This document shows positions 52,758-61,007 of a stretch of 64,000 bases of DNA, one piece after another. The stretch lies in contig NZ_OZ221287.1 in NCBI RefSeq assembly GCF_965118125.1, positions 3,348,001-3,412,000 of the forward strand, given 5' to 3'. Position 1 is the stretch's first letter. The number at the start of each line of letters is the position of its first letter. A model generated the notes under the pieces. The model did not search any database and was not told where the DNA came from. It saw only the letters and a list, made by a program, of their open reading frames with translations. Made by a program: the position numbers and the translations under genes. The stretch is from Pararobbsia alpina_A (GTDB taxonomy: Bacteria > Pseudomonadota > Gammaproteobacteria > Burkholderiales > Burkholderiaceae).

Positions 52758-53315
52758 ATGAAGACCGCACAGGAACTCCGCGCAGGCAACGTCGTGATGA
52801 TTGGCAACGACCCGATGGTCGTGCAAAAGGCCGAGTACAACAAGTCGGGCCGTAACTCCGCCGTCGTCAAAATGAAGTTCAAGAACCTGTTGACGGAAGC
52901 GCCGAGCGAATCCGTCTACAAGGCGGACGACAAGTTTGACGTTGTCGTGCTCGATCGCAAGGAAGTCAGCTACTCGTACTTCGCCGACCCGATGTACGTG
53001 TTCATGGACGCCGACTACAACCAGTACGAAGTCGAAGCCGAAAACCTCGGCGACGCGATTTACTACCTCGAAGACGGCATGCCGTGCGAAGTCGTGTTCT
53101 ACAACGAGAAGGCGATTTCGGTTGATTTGCCGACCACGCTGGTTCGCGAGATCACCTACACGGAACCGGCCGTCAAGGGCGATACGTCGTCGGGCAAGGT
53201 GCTGAAGAACGCCAAGCTGTCGAGCGGCCTCGAGCTGCAAGTGCCGCTGTTCTGCAACATCGGCGACAAGATCGAAATCGACACGCGTACCAACGAGTAC
53301 CGCAGCCGCGCGTAA
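52758..53315 (+). CDS. efp: Translation elongation factor P (EarP-modified type)
   Basis: The protein has 185 residues. It has KOW-like domain 1 and two OB domains. The tip residue is Arg32 (KSGRNSAVV), not the lysine found in E. coli, which matches the preceding earP gene. EF-P relieves ribosome stalling at polyproline. The 212 bases before it hold a likely separate promoter. A perfect 9-bp hairpin (53376-53401) and a terminator (53487-53517) follow. Confidence 0.97.
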   Translation: MKTAQELRAGNVVMIGNDPMVVQKAEYNKSGRNSAVVKMKFKNLLTEAPSESVYKADDKFDVVVLDRKEVSYSYFADPMYVFMDADYNQYEVEAENLGDAIYYLEDGMPCEVVFYNEKAISVDLPTTLVREITYTEPAVKGDTSSGKVLKNAKLSSGLELQVPLFCNIGDKIEIDTRTNEYRSRA

Positions 53316-53375
53316 CAGCCGGCTTGCTGCCGAGCCGCCCATGGGCGGCCGGCCGCAGCGAACGGCGAAGTGCCA

Positions 53376-53401
53376 TCAGGCCGCACTCTCCTGCGGCCTG
53401 A
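53376..53401. repeat. Hairpin downstream of efp
   Basis: TCAGGCCGC and GCGGCCTGA pair perfectly around eight bases. There is no T run, so it may protect the efp mRNA end rather than terminate. Confidence 0.5.
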
Positions 53402-53486
53402 CTTATCGACGCAACACAGCGTCGACAGACCTGCTGACTCCCTTCATGACCCGGCGATCGCCTCTGACGATCCACCGCGGCATCCC

Positions 53487-53518
53487 AAAGCGTTCGTTAG
53501 AGCGCTTTTCTTTTTTTC
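53487..53518 (+). terminator. Probable terminator after efp
   Basis: AAAGCG (53487-53492) pairs with CGCTTT (53503-53508) around ten bases, followed by TCTTTTTTT. The stem is short, but the T run is good. Confidence 0.5.
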
Positions 53519-53713
53519 ACTGATCACCGACAAAACGAGGCAAGATTTACCGGCGTTTGGCCGATTTGCCATACCGTTTTCATGAACCGTCACCGGGGTC
53601 ATGCCCTCGTATTGCCTTGATACACGGGGTTCTGCCGATAAATCCAATAAGATGGCACGGCTTCTGCTTAGCGTACGGAAAGGTATCTCATAAGAATTGT
53701 CGAGGTCGACTCC

Positions 53714-53875
53714 ATGCTGCATTACGCCATCGTGTTTTTCGTGATCGCGCTGATTGCCGCGTTACTCGGCTTCACAGGGATTGCTGCCGGCGCCGCGTCG
53801 ATCGCGAAAATCCTGTTTTTCATCTTTTTGATCTTTGCGGTCGTATCTCTGCTGGGCGGTGTCTTTCGGCGCTAG
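53714..53875 (+). CDS. DUF1328 small membrane protein (YtjA-like)
   Basis: The protein has 53 residues, starting MLHYAIVFFVIALIAALLG. Two membrane helices (4-22 and 30-49) are separated by GFTGIAAGAASIAK, the family signature, and the chain ends in FRR. DUF1328 proteins are inner-membrane proteins, often stress-induced, of unknown function. No strong ribosome binding site is visible; GGTCGA lies five bases upstream. The response regulator gene begins 45 bases later on the same strand. Confidence 0.85.
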   Translation: MLHYAIVFFVIALIAALLGFTGIAAGAASIAKILFFIFLIFAVVSLLGGVFRR

Positions 53876-53920
53876 CCAATCCGCTTATTTCTTCCAGTCA
53901 CAGAACCCTCACTGAACGCC

Positions 53921-55267
53921 ATGCCACACGCGCTAATCGTAGAAGACGACCCGAACAGCCTGTCCGGACTGGCGGCCATCCTTCAGGCCGACGGATTCTC
54001 CGTGGATGTCGCCGCGACGCTTGCGGACGCGCGCGAAGCGTTGACGCGGTTTATTCCGGACGTGGTGCTCATCGACCTGAACCTGCCGGACGGCAAGGGG
54101 CTCGACCTCTTGCAGAATCTGCCTTCGCAACCGCCTGATGGCAACGTGCCGGTCATCGTCATGACGGGCAATGCCACCGTCGAATCGGCGATCGAAGGGT
54201 TGCGTCACGGTATCTGGGATTACCTGCTCAAACCGGTGAGCATTCCGCGACTGCGCAGCCTGCTTGCGCGCATTCCGCGTCCGTATGAATTGTCGGAAGA
54301 GGTTCAGAGCCTCCGAACAGTCTTGCGCGAGCTCGGCCGCTTTGGCCCGATGGTTGGCCGCTCCGATCCGATGCAAGCTGTCTACGACACGATCGAACGC
54401 GTCGCGCAAACCGAGGCTGCCGTGCTGGTCTACGGCGAAACCGGCTCGGGCAAGCAGACCGTCGCGCACACCATCCATGAGATGAGCCGTCGCCGCAAGG
54501 GTCCGTTCGTGCGCTTCGACGCGTCGGCGCCTCGCGACACCAGCCGCTCGTTCGAGAGCCTGCTGTTCGGTCATGAACGCGGCGCGTTTCCGGGTGCCGA
54601 CATTCGCATGGCCGGTGTGCTCGAAGAAGCCGCCGGCGGCACCCTATACGTGGAGAATGTGACCGCGTTGCCGCGCGATCAGCAGATGGCGCTGGTCGGC
54701 GCGCTCGACGGTCGCACTATCCGCCGGATGGGTGGCACCCAGGACACACCCGCCGATTTCCGCCTGATCGTCGGCATGGAACGTACGCCGACGCAGGCCG
54801 TGCAGGAAGGCGTGCTCGTCGATGATCTCGTGCGTCGACTCTCGGCTGCGACGATCGCGCTGCCGCCGTTGCGCGAACGCGGGTCGGACATCGAGTTGCT
54901 CGCCCAGCACTGCATCGACGAATGCAACGGCGAGACCGGTCAGCAGAAGCGTCTTGCCGGCACCGTGCTGCGCGAGCTTCATGTGTATGACTGGCCCGGC
55001 AACGTACGCGAGCTGCGCACGACGCTGCGTCATGCGTATCGCACGTCGGACGATACGATCGAAACCTTGCGCTCGGTCGACGGCAGCCGTTCGGCTGCGT
55101 TCAGCAGCGTGCAGGTCACCGTGGGCACCCCGCTCGCGACCGTCGAAGAACTGCTGATCCGCGCGACGCTCGACGCCGTCGGCGGCACGCGTCATCGCGC
55201 CGCGTCGATGCTCGGCATCAGTCCGAAGACGCTGTACAACAAGCTGCAGCGAATGAAGATGAATTGA
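53921..55267 (+). CDS. NtrC-like response regulator with degenerate AAA+ motifs
   Basis: The protein has 448 residues. The receiver domain (1-115) is intact: Glu/Asp 8-10, phospho-acceptor Asp52, Thr82, Lys104. The AAA+ domain (about 140-370) keeps Walker A GETGSGKQ (172-179), but the sigma-54 contact loop GAFTGA reads GAFPGA (221-226), and Walker B, normally LFLDEI, reads LYVENV (242-247), losing the Asp-Glu pair. A Fis-type helix-turn-helix closes the chain (GGTRHRAASMLGISPKTLYNKL). By layout it is a sigma-54 activator; by motifs it may not hydrolyse ATP or contact sigma-54 normally, and could act as a repressor or a sigma-70 activator. No sensor kinase is adjacent. Confidence 0.85.
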   Translation: MPHALIVEDDPNSLSGLAAILQADGFSVDVAATLADAREALTRFIPDVVLIDLNLPDGKGLDLLQNLPSQPPDGNVPVIVMTGNATVESAIEGLRHGIWDYLLKPVSIPRLRSLLARIPRPYELSEEVQSLRTVLRELGRFGPMVGRSDPMQAVYDTIERVAQTEAAVLVYGETGSGKQTVAHTIHEMSRRRKGPFVRFDASAPRDTSRSFESLLFGHERGAFPGADIRMAGVLEEAAGGTLYVENVTALPRDQQMALVGALDGRTIRRMGGTQDTPADFRLIVGMERTPTQAVQEGVLVDDLVRRLSAATIALPPLRERGSDIELLAQHCIDECNGETGQQKRLAGTVLRELHVYDWPGNVRELRTTLRHAYRTSDDTIETLRSVDGSRSAAFSSVQVTVGTPLATVEELLIRATLDAVGGTRHRAASMLGISPKTLYNKLQRMKMN

Positions 55268-55300
55268 GCGAGTTGCGACCCTTAGCGCTCGCTTTTCGAA

Positions 55301-55333
55301 GGCCGTGCACGGGCATCCTGCACGGCCTTTTTC
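55301..55333 (+). terminator. Terminator after the response regulator
   Basis: GGCCGTGCA (55301-55309) pairs with TGCACGGCC (55319-55327) around nine bases, followed by TTTTTC. Confidence 0.85.
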
Positions 55334-55415
55334 ATTGAACGCGACGACAGGTCTTCGCGCTTGCGCACGGCGGCCACTGCATCACCCCTCGAGGTTGAGC
55401 GCGGTGCACGTGCCT

Positions 55416-56561
55416 TTAGCGGCGTGCGCCGGACAGTTCAACGGCCATCGCGGGCTCAGCGGCGACGGTTGCCGGGGTACCGGTAGGCGCAACGAGCCGA
55501 ACCTTGGCCATCAGGAACTCGCGCGCGGCCATGTAGTCGGGATGTCGCATCAACTTGGACCACCGGGCGGCCTTGCCCTTCGGGCGCAAGCGCTTGAGTC
55601 GGCGTTGCGACAACCGCGACGGCTGATAGCGCAGGCCCTGCAGCACCTTGTCGGCCTGCTCCGGCTGATTGCACACGAGGACCATGTCGCAACCGGCATC
55701 GAGCGCTGCTTGAGCGCTTTGCAGGTGATCGCCGACCGCGCGTGCGCCATGCATCGACAGGTCGTCACTGAGAATCGCACCGGCAAATCCGAGGCGATGG
55801 CGCAGGATGTCGGTGATCCATTTGCGCGAGAAGCCGGCAGGCAGCGAGTCGACTCGCGGATAGATCACGTGGGCCGGCATGACCGCAGTCAGGGCCAGAC
55901 CCATCCACGTATAAGGCTGCGCGTCGGCGAGCAACTCATCGAGCGAACGATCGTCCACCGGCATCGCGTGATGCGAATCGGCCTCGACATAACCGTGTCC
56001 CGGGAAATGCTTGCCGCAGTTCGCCATGCCCGCGAGCGAAAGGCCGTGCGCAAGGCTCTTTGCCAGCATGGCTACGACACGCGGGTCGCGATGGAATGCG
56101 CGGCTGCCAATGGCCTTCGAACGGTCGTAGTCGATATCGAGTACGGGCGTGAAACTCAAATCAATGCCGCACGCACGCAATTCAGAAGCCAACACGAGCC
56201 CCGCCGCTGTCGCAGCCTGCGTGCCGAGGAATACGTCCTGGTCCCACAGCGCGCCAATCTCTCGCATCGATGGCAGATGCGTAAAGCCATCGGTCTTGAA
56301 TCGTTGCACGCGCCCGCCTTCGTGATCGACGGCGATCAGCACATCCGGGCGGACCGCACGGATCTGCTCCGTCAGCATCGTCAGTTGCATGCGGTCGGTG
56401 TAATTACGCGCAAACAGAATCACGCCGCCCGTCAGGGGATGCGCGATACGCCGTGCGTCGGCCTGCGTCAGCGTCGTGCCAACGACATCGAGCATCACGG
56501 GTCCCGCGAGTCGCTTGAAATGCGCCGTGGCGGTCGGTTGCTCGTAAAAATCCTGCTGCAT
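55416..56561 (-). CDS. nagZ: Beta-N-acetylhexosaminidase NagZ
   Basis: The protein has 381 residues of the GH3 family. GVILFARNY, the bacterial NagZ motif CGKHFPGHGYVEADSHHAMP with the catalytic His/Asp pair, and the nucleophile region ILSDDLSMHGA are present. It removes GlcNAc from anhydromuropeptides in cell-wall recycling and influences beta-lactamase induction. The ATG follows the acpS stop with no spacer. A 40-residue C-terminal extension is proline/alanine-rich. It is the last gene of the lepA-to-nagZ run on the minus strand. Confidence 0.94.
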   Translation of the reverse strand: MQQDFYEQPTATAHFKRLAGPVMLDVVGTTLTQADARRIAHPLTGGVILFARNYTDRMQLTMLTEQIRAVRPDVLIAVDHEGGRVQRFKTDGFTHLPSMREIGALWDQDVFLGTQAATAAGLVLASELRACGIDLSFTPVLDIDYDRSKAIGSRAFHRDPRVVAMLAKSLAHGLSLAGMANCGKHFPGHGYVEADSHHAMPVDDRSLDELLADAQPYTWMGLALTAVMPAHVIYPRVDSLPAGFSRKWITDILRHRLGFAGAILSDDLSMHGARAVGDHLQSAQAALDAGCDMVLVCNQPEQADKVLQGLRYQPSRLSQRRLKRLRPKGKAARWSKLMRHPDYMAAREFLMAKVRLVAPTGTPATVAAEPAMAVELSGARR

Positions 56562-56957
56562 TCAGTCTTGCTCCGCGATGACGAAGGCGACGGCATAGTC
56601 GACTTCGTCGGAAATCGTAACCTTGGCGGTTACATTACGTTCGGCGAGCCACGCCGCGAGTTCGCCTGAGGCGACCACGACCGGCTTGCCGCTCGGCTCG
56701 TTCAGTGTCTGCAGCGCGCGCCATGTCATCGGCCAGTGCATGCCCAGGCCGATCGCCTTTGAAAACGCTTCTTTGGCTGCGAACCGGGTGCTCAGGTACG
56801 CAAGGCCGCGCACCGCTGATCGTGCCGCGCGCGCACGATAGGTCTTCAGCTCGTCCGGGCCGAGCACTTTTTCGGCGAAACGCCCGTTCGTGCGTTCCAT
56901 CACGCCCTGGACGCGACTCACTTGTGTGATATCCGTGCCAATACCGTAGATCGCCAT
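56562..56957 (-). CDS. acpS: Holo-acyl-carrier-protein synthase
   Basis: The protein has 131 residues. The metal-binding Asp in GTDITQVSRV and the conserved FAAKEAFSKAIG segment with its Glu are intact. It attaches phosphopantetheine from CoA to acyl carrier protein. It lies between pdxJ (seven bases upstream) and nagZ (adjacent). Confidence 0.96.
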   Translation of the reverse strand: MAIYGIGTDITQVSRVQGVMERTNGRFAEKVLGPDELKTYRARAARSAVRGLAYLSTRFAAKEAFSKAIGLGMHWPMTWRALQTLNEPSGKPVVVASGELAAWLAERNVTAKVTISDEVDYAVAFVIAEQD

Positions 56958-56964
56958 CGTCGCC

Positions 56965-57744
56965 TCAGCCTGCCGAACGTCCGTGCAACGACGCGAGCCG
57001 CGACGCGACCATGATCGCTTTCATCTCGCGCACTGCGTTTTCCCAGCCCGCGAAGATCGCATGCGCGACGATCGCGTGACCGATATTGAGTTCTTCGATG
57101 CCGTCGAGTGCCGCGATGGCCTGCACGTTCTGGTAATGCAAGCCATGCCCGGCGTTGACCTTGAGACCGAGCGAGCGACCGACCGCAAGGCCCGCGACGA
57201 CGCGCTCGAGTTCGCGCGCCCGCACGGCCTCGTCGTGGGCTTCCGCATACGCACCGGTGTGCAACTCGATCACCGGTGCACCGCACTCCTTGGCTGCGCG
57301 AATCTGCGCTTCGTCCGGGTCGATAAACAGCGAGACGCGGATGCCCGCGCCAGCCAGTTGCCGGCACGCCGCCGACACCGACTCGAAGTGCCCGACGACA
57401 TCGAGGCCGCCTTCGGTCGTCAGCTCAGCGCGCTTTTCCGGGACAAGGCACACGTCCTGCGGCCGGATTTCGCACGCAATGTCGAGCATCTCGGTGGTGA
57501 CCGCACACTCGAGATTCATCTTCGTATGCAGCAGCGGCCGCAACGCACGCACGTCCGCATCGCGAATATGCCGCCGGTCTTCGCGCAAGTGCAGCGTGAT
57601 CGAATCGGCACCCGCGGCCTCCGCGCTCAGCGCCGCGCGAATCGGATCGGGGTACTCGGTGCCGCGCACATTTCGCAACGTGGCCACGTGGTCGATATTG
57701 ACGCCGAGTTCGGGGTGGATCGCGGGCGGAGAGAGCAGGCTCAT
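56965..57744 (-). CDS. pdxJ: Pyridoxine 5'-phosphate synthase
   Basis: The protein has 259 residues. The family start LGVNIDHVATLRNVRG, the catalytic REDRRHI segment and the C-terminal NIGHAIVAHAIFAG are present. It condenses aminoacetone phosphate with deoxyxylulose phosphate in vitamin B6 synthesis. Its ATG overlaps the recO stop by four bases. Confidence 0.96.
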   Translation of the reverse strand: MSLLSPPAIHPELGVNIDHVATLRNVRGTEYPDPIRAALSAEAAGADSITLHLREDRRHIRDADVRALRPLLHTKMNLECAVTTEMLDIACEIRPQDVCLVPEKRAELTTEGGLDVVGHFESVSAACRQLAGAGIRVSLFIDPDEAQIRAAKECGAPVIELHTGAYAEAHDEAVRARELERVVAGLAVGRSLGLKVNAGHGLHYQNVQAIAALDGIEELNIGHAIVAHAIFAGWENAVREMKAIMVASRLASLHGRSAG

Positions 57745-58685
57745 AAGTTCTGGAGGTCGATCAGGATCTGACGCGTGTTGAGGGCCGCGCCACCAAGGTG
57801 ATAGTTCAGCACGAAGCGCATCAGGTTCCGGCTTTGCGCGGCGGTCGCCGCACGCTGGTAATCGTCGCGCTCCATGTCGAGCAATGTCTGCCCGGAAACG
57901 ATCGGCCAGGGGCTCGTCTCGCCCTGACGAATCGTCCGCACGCCGCGTTCCGGATCGAATGCGTAGGAGGCGGTGGCCGACACCGGCTCCCGCGTGTCCG
58001 ACGTCTTGTCGAACACCATCGCATAGCCCGTTTCACGGAGCAGCACGCGTTCGAACGACCTCAAGACCTGCACGGCGGGTTCGTTGTGCGCGAGCCTCGT
58101 CAGCGTCAGGACGTAGTGATCGAAGAGTTTCTGATGCGCGTCGTCGCGCGCGCAGAATTTGACCAGCAGTTCGTTCGCATAAAAGCCGCACAGCAGCGCA
58201 TCGCCACCGAGCGGCGGCATCCCGCCGAGCCATTCGGCCGAGGTCAGCGTACGGACTTCGGATTTGCCCACCCACGACAACGCGAGCGGCTGGAAGGTCT
58301 GAAGCACGCCGCGCAAGGCCGAATGCGGGCGCTTGGCCCCTTTCGCGACCAGCGCGATCCGTCCGTGCGAACGCGTCAGCACGTCGACGATCAGACTGGT
58401 CTCGCGATACGGGTAACTGTGCAGCACGAAGCCGGGCTGATGCAGGACACGGCTTTCAGAGCGCGCCGCACTGCGCGCGGGCTTGGGGGGAGCGTCACCC
58501 GGCGGACCGTCCGGATCCGGCGCGTTCGAGCGCGCTGATCTCGACGACGCGGTTTTCGAGCCGGCCGGGCGGCCGGTCACCCCGGCGCGCGAACGAGTCG
58601 AAGGACGGGCTGGTGCGCGAGCACGGGCGGACGGCTCGCCGTCCTCCTCGAGTTCGTCCACCGGCACGTCGTCATTCGTAGCCAT
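57741..58685 (-). CDS. recO: DNA repair protein RecO with a long N-terminal extension
   Basis: The protein has 314 residues from ATG 58685; a GTG two codons earlier is possible. Residues 1-75 are Arg/Ser/Pro/Ala-rich and probably disordered. The OB fold starts at HQPGFVLHSYPYRETSLIVDV and continues RIALVAKGAKRP, followed by the helical domain. The zinc cysteines found in some RecO proteins are not evident. RecO loads RecA with RecR onto SSB-coated DNA. It overlaps the era end by 14 bases and pdxJ by four. Confidence 0.92.
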   Translation of the reverse strand: MATNDDVPVDELEEDGEPSARARAPARPSTRSRAGVTGRPAGSKTASSRSARSNAPDPDGPPGDAPPKPARSAARSESRVLHQPGFVLHSYPYRETSLIVDVLTRSHGRIALVAKGAKRPHSALRGVLQTFQPLALSWVGKSEVRTLTSAEWLGGMPPLGGDALLCGFYANELLVKFCARDDAHQKLFDHYVLTLTRLAHNEPAVQVLRSFERVLLRETGYAMVFDKTSDTREPVSATASYAFDPERGVRTIRQGETSPWPIVSGQTLLDMERDDYQRAATAAQSRNLMRFVLNYHLGGAALNTRQILIDLQNL

Positions 58686-59568
58686 AGGCACGCAATCCGG
58701 CCTCGTTGTCGGCCCAGCCGCTCTTCACCTTGACGAACACCTCGAGATAAATCGGCCCGTCAAACAGCTTTTCCATATCGAGGCGGGCGTCGGTGTTGAT
58801 CTGTTTGAGCTTGGCGCCCTTCTGCCCGATCACCATCGCCTTGTGGCCGGCGCGATCGACCAGAATGGTCGCGAAAATCCGGCGCAGGCGGCCTTCCTGT
58901 TCAAACTTGTCGATCAGCACCGTGCTCGTGTAAGGCAGCTCGTCGCCCGTCCAGCGGAATACCTTTTCGCGCAGAATTTCCGCCGCAAGGAAGCGTTCGG
59001 AGCGGTCGGTCAGGTCGTCCTCACCGTAAATCGGCTCGCCTTCGGGCAGATGCGAAAGCAGTGTCGTCAGCAAGTGACCGACATCTTCGGTCTTTTTCGC
59101 CGACATCGGCACGATCTCGCTGAATTCCCGCGTCTTGCTGACTTGCTCGACGAACGGCAGCATGGTGGCTTTATCGTTGACGCGATCGACCTTGTTGGCG
59201 ATCAGCAGCACATCTGCCTTGGGTGGCAGCAGACTCAATACTTTTTCGTCATCTGCGCCGAAACGGCCCGCTTCGACCACGAACAGCACGACATCGACGC
59301 TCGACAGTGTCGATGTGACCGCGCGATTCAGAGAGCGGTTCAGCGCCGTCGAATGCTGGGTCTGGAAGCCCGGCGTGTCGACAAAAATGTACTGGGCGCC
59401 CGGCTCGGTGCGGATTCCGGTGATCCGGTGACGCGTCGTTTGCGCCTTTCGTGAGGTAATGCTGATCTTCTGCCCGACAAGTGCATTCATCAGCGTCGAT
59501 TTGCCGACATTCGGTCGACCAACGATGGCGATCATGCCGCAGCGGAATGGGGATTCGGTGGAACTCAT
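58672..59568 (-). CDS. era: GTPase Era
   Basis: The protein has 298 residues from MSSTESPFRCG (59568). G1 GRPNVGKST, G2 with T in the KAQTTRHRI segment, G3 DTPGFQ, G4 NKVD and the G5 region with SAKK are present, then a C-terminal KH domain (ILVDRAGHKAMVIGQKGAKLKQI) that binds the 3' end of 16S rRNA. It takes part in 30S assembly. It starts 34 bases after rnc, the conserved rnc-era-recO order. Confidence 0.97.
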   Translation of the reverse strand: MSSTESPFRCGMIAIVGRPNVGKSTLMNALVGQKISITSRKAQTTRHRITGIRTEPGAQYIFVDTPGFQTQHSTALNRSLNRAVTSTLSSVDVVLFVVEAGRFGADDEKVLSLLPPKADVLLIANKVDRVNDKATMLPFVEQVSKTREFSEIVPMSAKKTEDVGHLLTTLLSHLPEGEPIYGEDDLTDRSERFLAAEILREKVFRWTGDELPYTSTVLIDKFEQEGRLRRIFATILVDRAGHKAMVIGQKGAKLKQINTDARLDMEKLFDGPIYLEVFVKVKSGWADNEAGLRAYGYE

Positions 59569-59602
59569 CAATATCTCGATTTCGACAGGCGGGCGTGGGC
59601 GC

Positions 59603-60913
59603 TCAGGCACCCGCGCGGCCCGTCGCAGGAAGGCGAACCGTGTCGGACGCGACGGAATCCGTCGCAACAGGCTCGTGTGCTGCAGCGTCCGTACGGCCGC
59701 TGGTTTGCGGCGTATCGGTCGCAGGCGTGGTGCGTTTCTCGCTATCGCGCTGGGCTTCAGCCGCGCCGTGGATCAGCGCAACCGGAACTGACGGGGCGGC
59801 ACGTTCGGAGGACGCCTTGTCTTGCGGCTTGTCCTGCGCCTTTTCTTGCGGCGACCGCACTGCCGCGAGCTTGTCGGCGGGTGCGGTGTCATGCGTGAGC
59901 TCTTCGGCGCGCAGCATCTCGGAAGGCGCTCTGTCGCTTGCCTTGACGGGCTTGTCGCCCTTTTCGGCTCGCTCGCCCTTATCCGTCCGGTCGGGCCTGT
60001 CCGACAGCTTGTCGACGGTCTTGTCTGTCGGTTTTTCCGCCGATTTTTCCGCCGACTTTTCGGTCTTGTCGCCCTTCTCGCCCGGGCCGTTCCGATCCGG
60101 ACGCTCTCCACGTTCCGATCGCGAAACACGGGTCGGCGGCGAACGCAGATCCAGCGCCTGTTGAACGCCACGCTCCTCTTCGGCCTGCTTGGCCGCGGCG
60201 CGCGCGCTCTTCGAGCGCTTGGCCTTGGTGGTCAGCGTGGGCGCCAGTGTCTGGAGCTCGTCGAGCGCTTTCTTGGCGGCGGCCTGCTCGGCTGCACGCC
60301 GGCTTGCGCCAGAGCCGTACACCTTGATGTCGAGCTTCGGCACCAGGCATTCGACCTCGAACTGCTGGTTGTGCGCGGCACCGTGCGTCGCAATGACCGT
60401 GTACTGCGGCAGCGCGATCTTGTGCCCTTGCAGATGCTCCTGCAGGAGGGTCTTCGCGTCCTTGCCGAGCGTGCGCGGGTCGATATGGTCGAGAATCGGC
60501 GTGTAGAGACGCCGAATCACAGTCTCGGCTGCCTCAAACCCGGCATCGAGGAAGACGGCCCCAAAAATCGCCTCGAGCGTGTCAGCGAGGATCGATGGCC
60601 GGCGGAAACCCCCGCTCTTGAGTTCACCCTCGCCGAGCCGCAGAAACTCGGCGATCCCGAGCCCCTGGGCGAGTTCGTATAGCGATTGCTGCTTGACGAG
60701 ATTGGCGCGGACGCGCGAGAGGTCGCCTTCATCCAGCTTTGCGAATCGTTCGAACAGCAACGACGCCACCACGCAATTCAAAACGGAGTCGCCAAGAAAC
60801 TCGAGCCGTTCGTTATGCGTGGCGCTATGGCTGCGATGGGTCATCGCCTGGCGCAACAATTCCGCATTGCGGAATTCGTAGCGCAACCGGCTTTCCAGTT
60901 GGGACGGAGGCAT
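59603..60913 (-). CDS. rnc: Ribonuclease III with a long disordered C-terminal tail
   Basis: The protein has 436 residues. The catalytic domain (1-150) has the signature NERLEFLGDSVLNC and the second acidic cluster DTLEAIFGAVFLD. The double-stranded RNA-binding domain (about 155-230) ends GSGASRRAAEQAAAKKALDEL. About 200 further residues are Lys/Glu/Asp/Ser/Pro-rich with short repeats (EKSAEKSAEKPTDKTVDK). E. coli RNase III has 226 residues. It processes rRNA precursors and regulatory duplexes. A perfect hairpin in its leader (60962-60991) may be its own substrate. Confidence 0.95.
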   Translation of the reverse strand: MPPSQLESRLRYEFRNAELLRQAMTHRSHSATHNERLEFLGDSVLNCVVASLLFERFAKLDEGDLSRVRANLVKQQSLYELAQGLGIAEFLRLGEGELKSGGFRRPSILADTLEAIFGAVFLDAGFEAAETVIRRLYTPILDHIDPRTLGKDAKTLLQEHLQGHKIALPQYTVIATHGAAHNQQFEVECLVPKLDIKVYGSGASRRAAEQAAAKKALDELQTLAPTLTTKAKRSKSARAAAKQAEEERGVQQALDLRSPPTRVSRSERGERPDRNGPGEKGDKTEKSAEKSAEKPTDKTVDKLSDRPDRTDKGERAEKGDKPVKASDRAPSEMLRAEELTHDTAPADKLAAVRSPQEKAQDKPQDKASSERAAPSVPVALIHGAAEAQRDSEKRTTPATDTPQTSGRTDAAAHEPVATDSVASDTVRLPATGRAGA

Positions 60914-60961
60914 GGGCCAAGTATAACCCGCTCGCCGGAGCGGACGGAAAACGGCGGGAAG

Positions 60962-60991
60962 GCCGTCGCGCGGGGAGTACAGCGCGACGGC
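60962..60991 (-). promoter_or_regulatory. Perfect 10-bp stem in the rnc leader
   Basis: GCCGTCGCGC and GCGCGACGGC pair without mismatch around a ten-base loop, 48 bases before the rnc ATG and 16 bases after the lepB stop. In E. coli, RNase III cleaves a stem in its own leader to limit its synthesis; this could be the equivalent site. It has no T run, so it is not a normal terminator. Confidence 0.5.
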
Positions 60992-61007
60992 AAGTCGGGT
61001 ATCGGCG

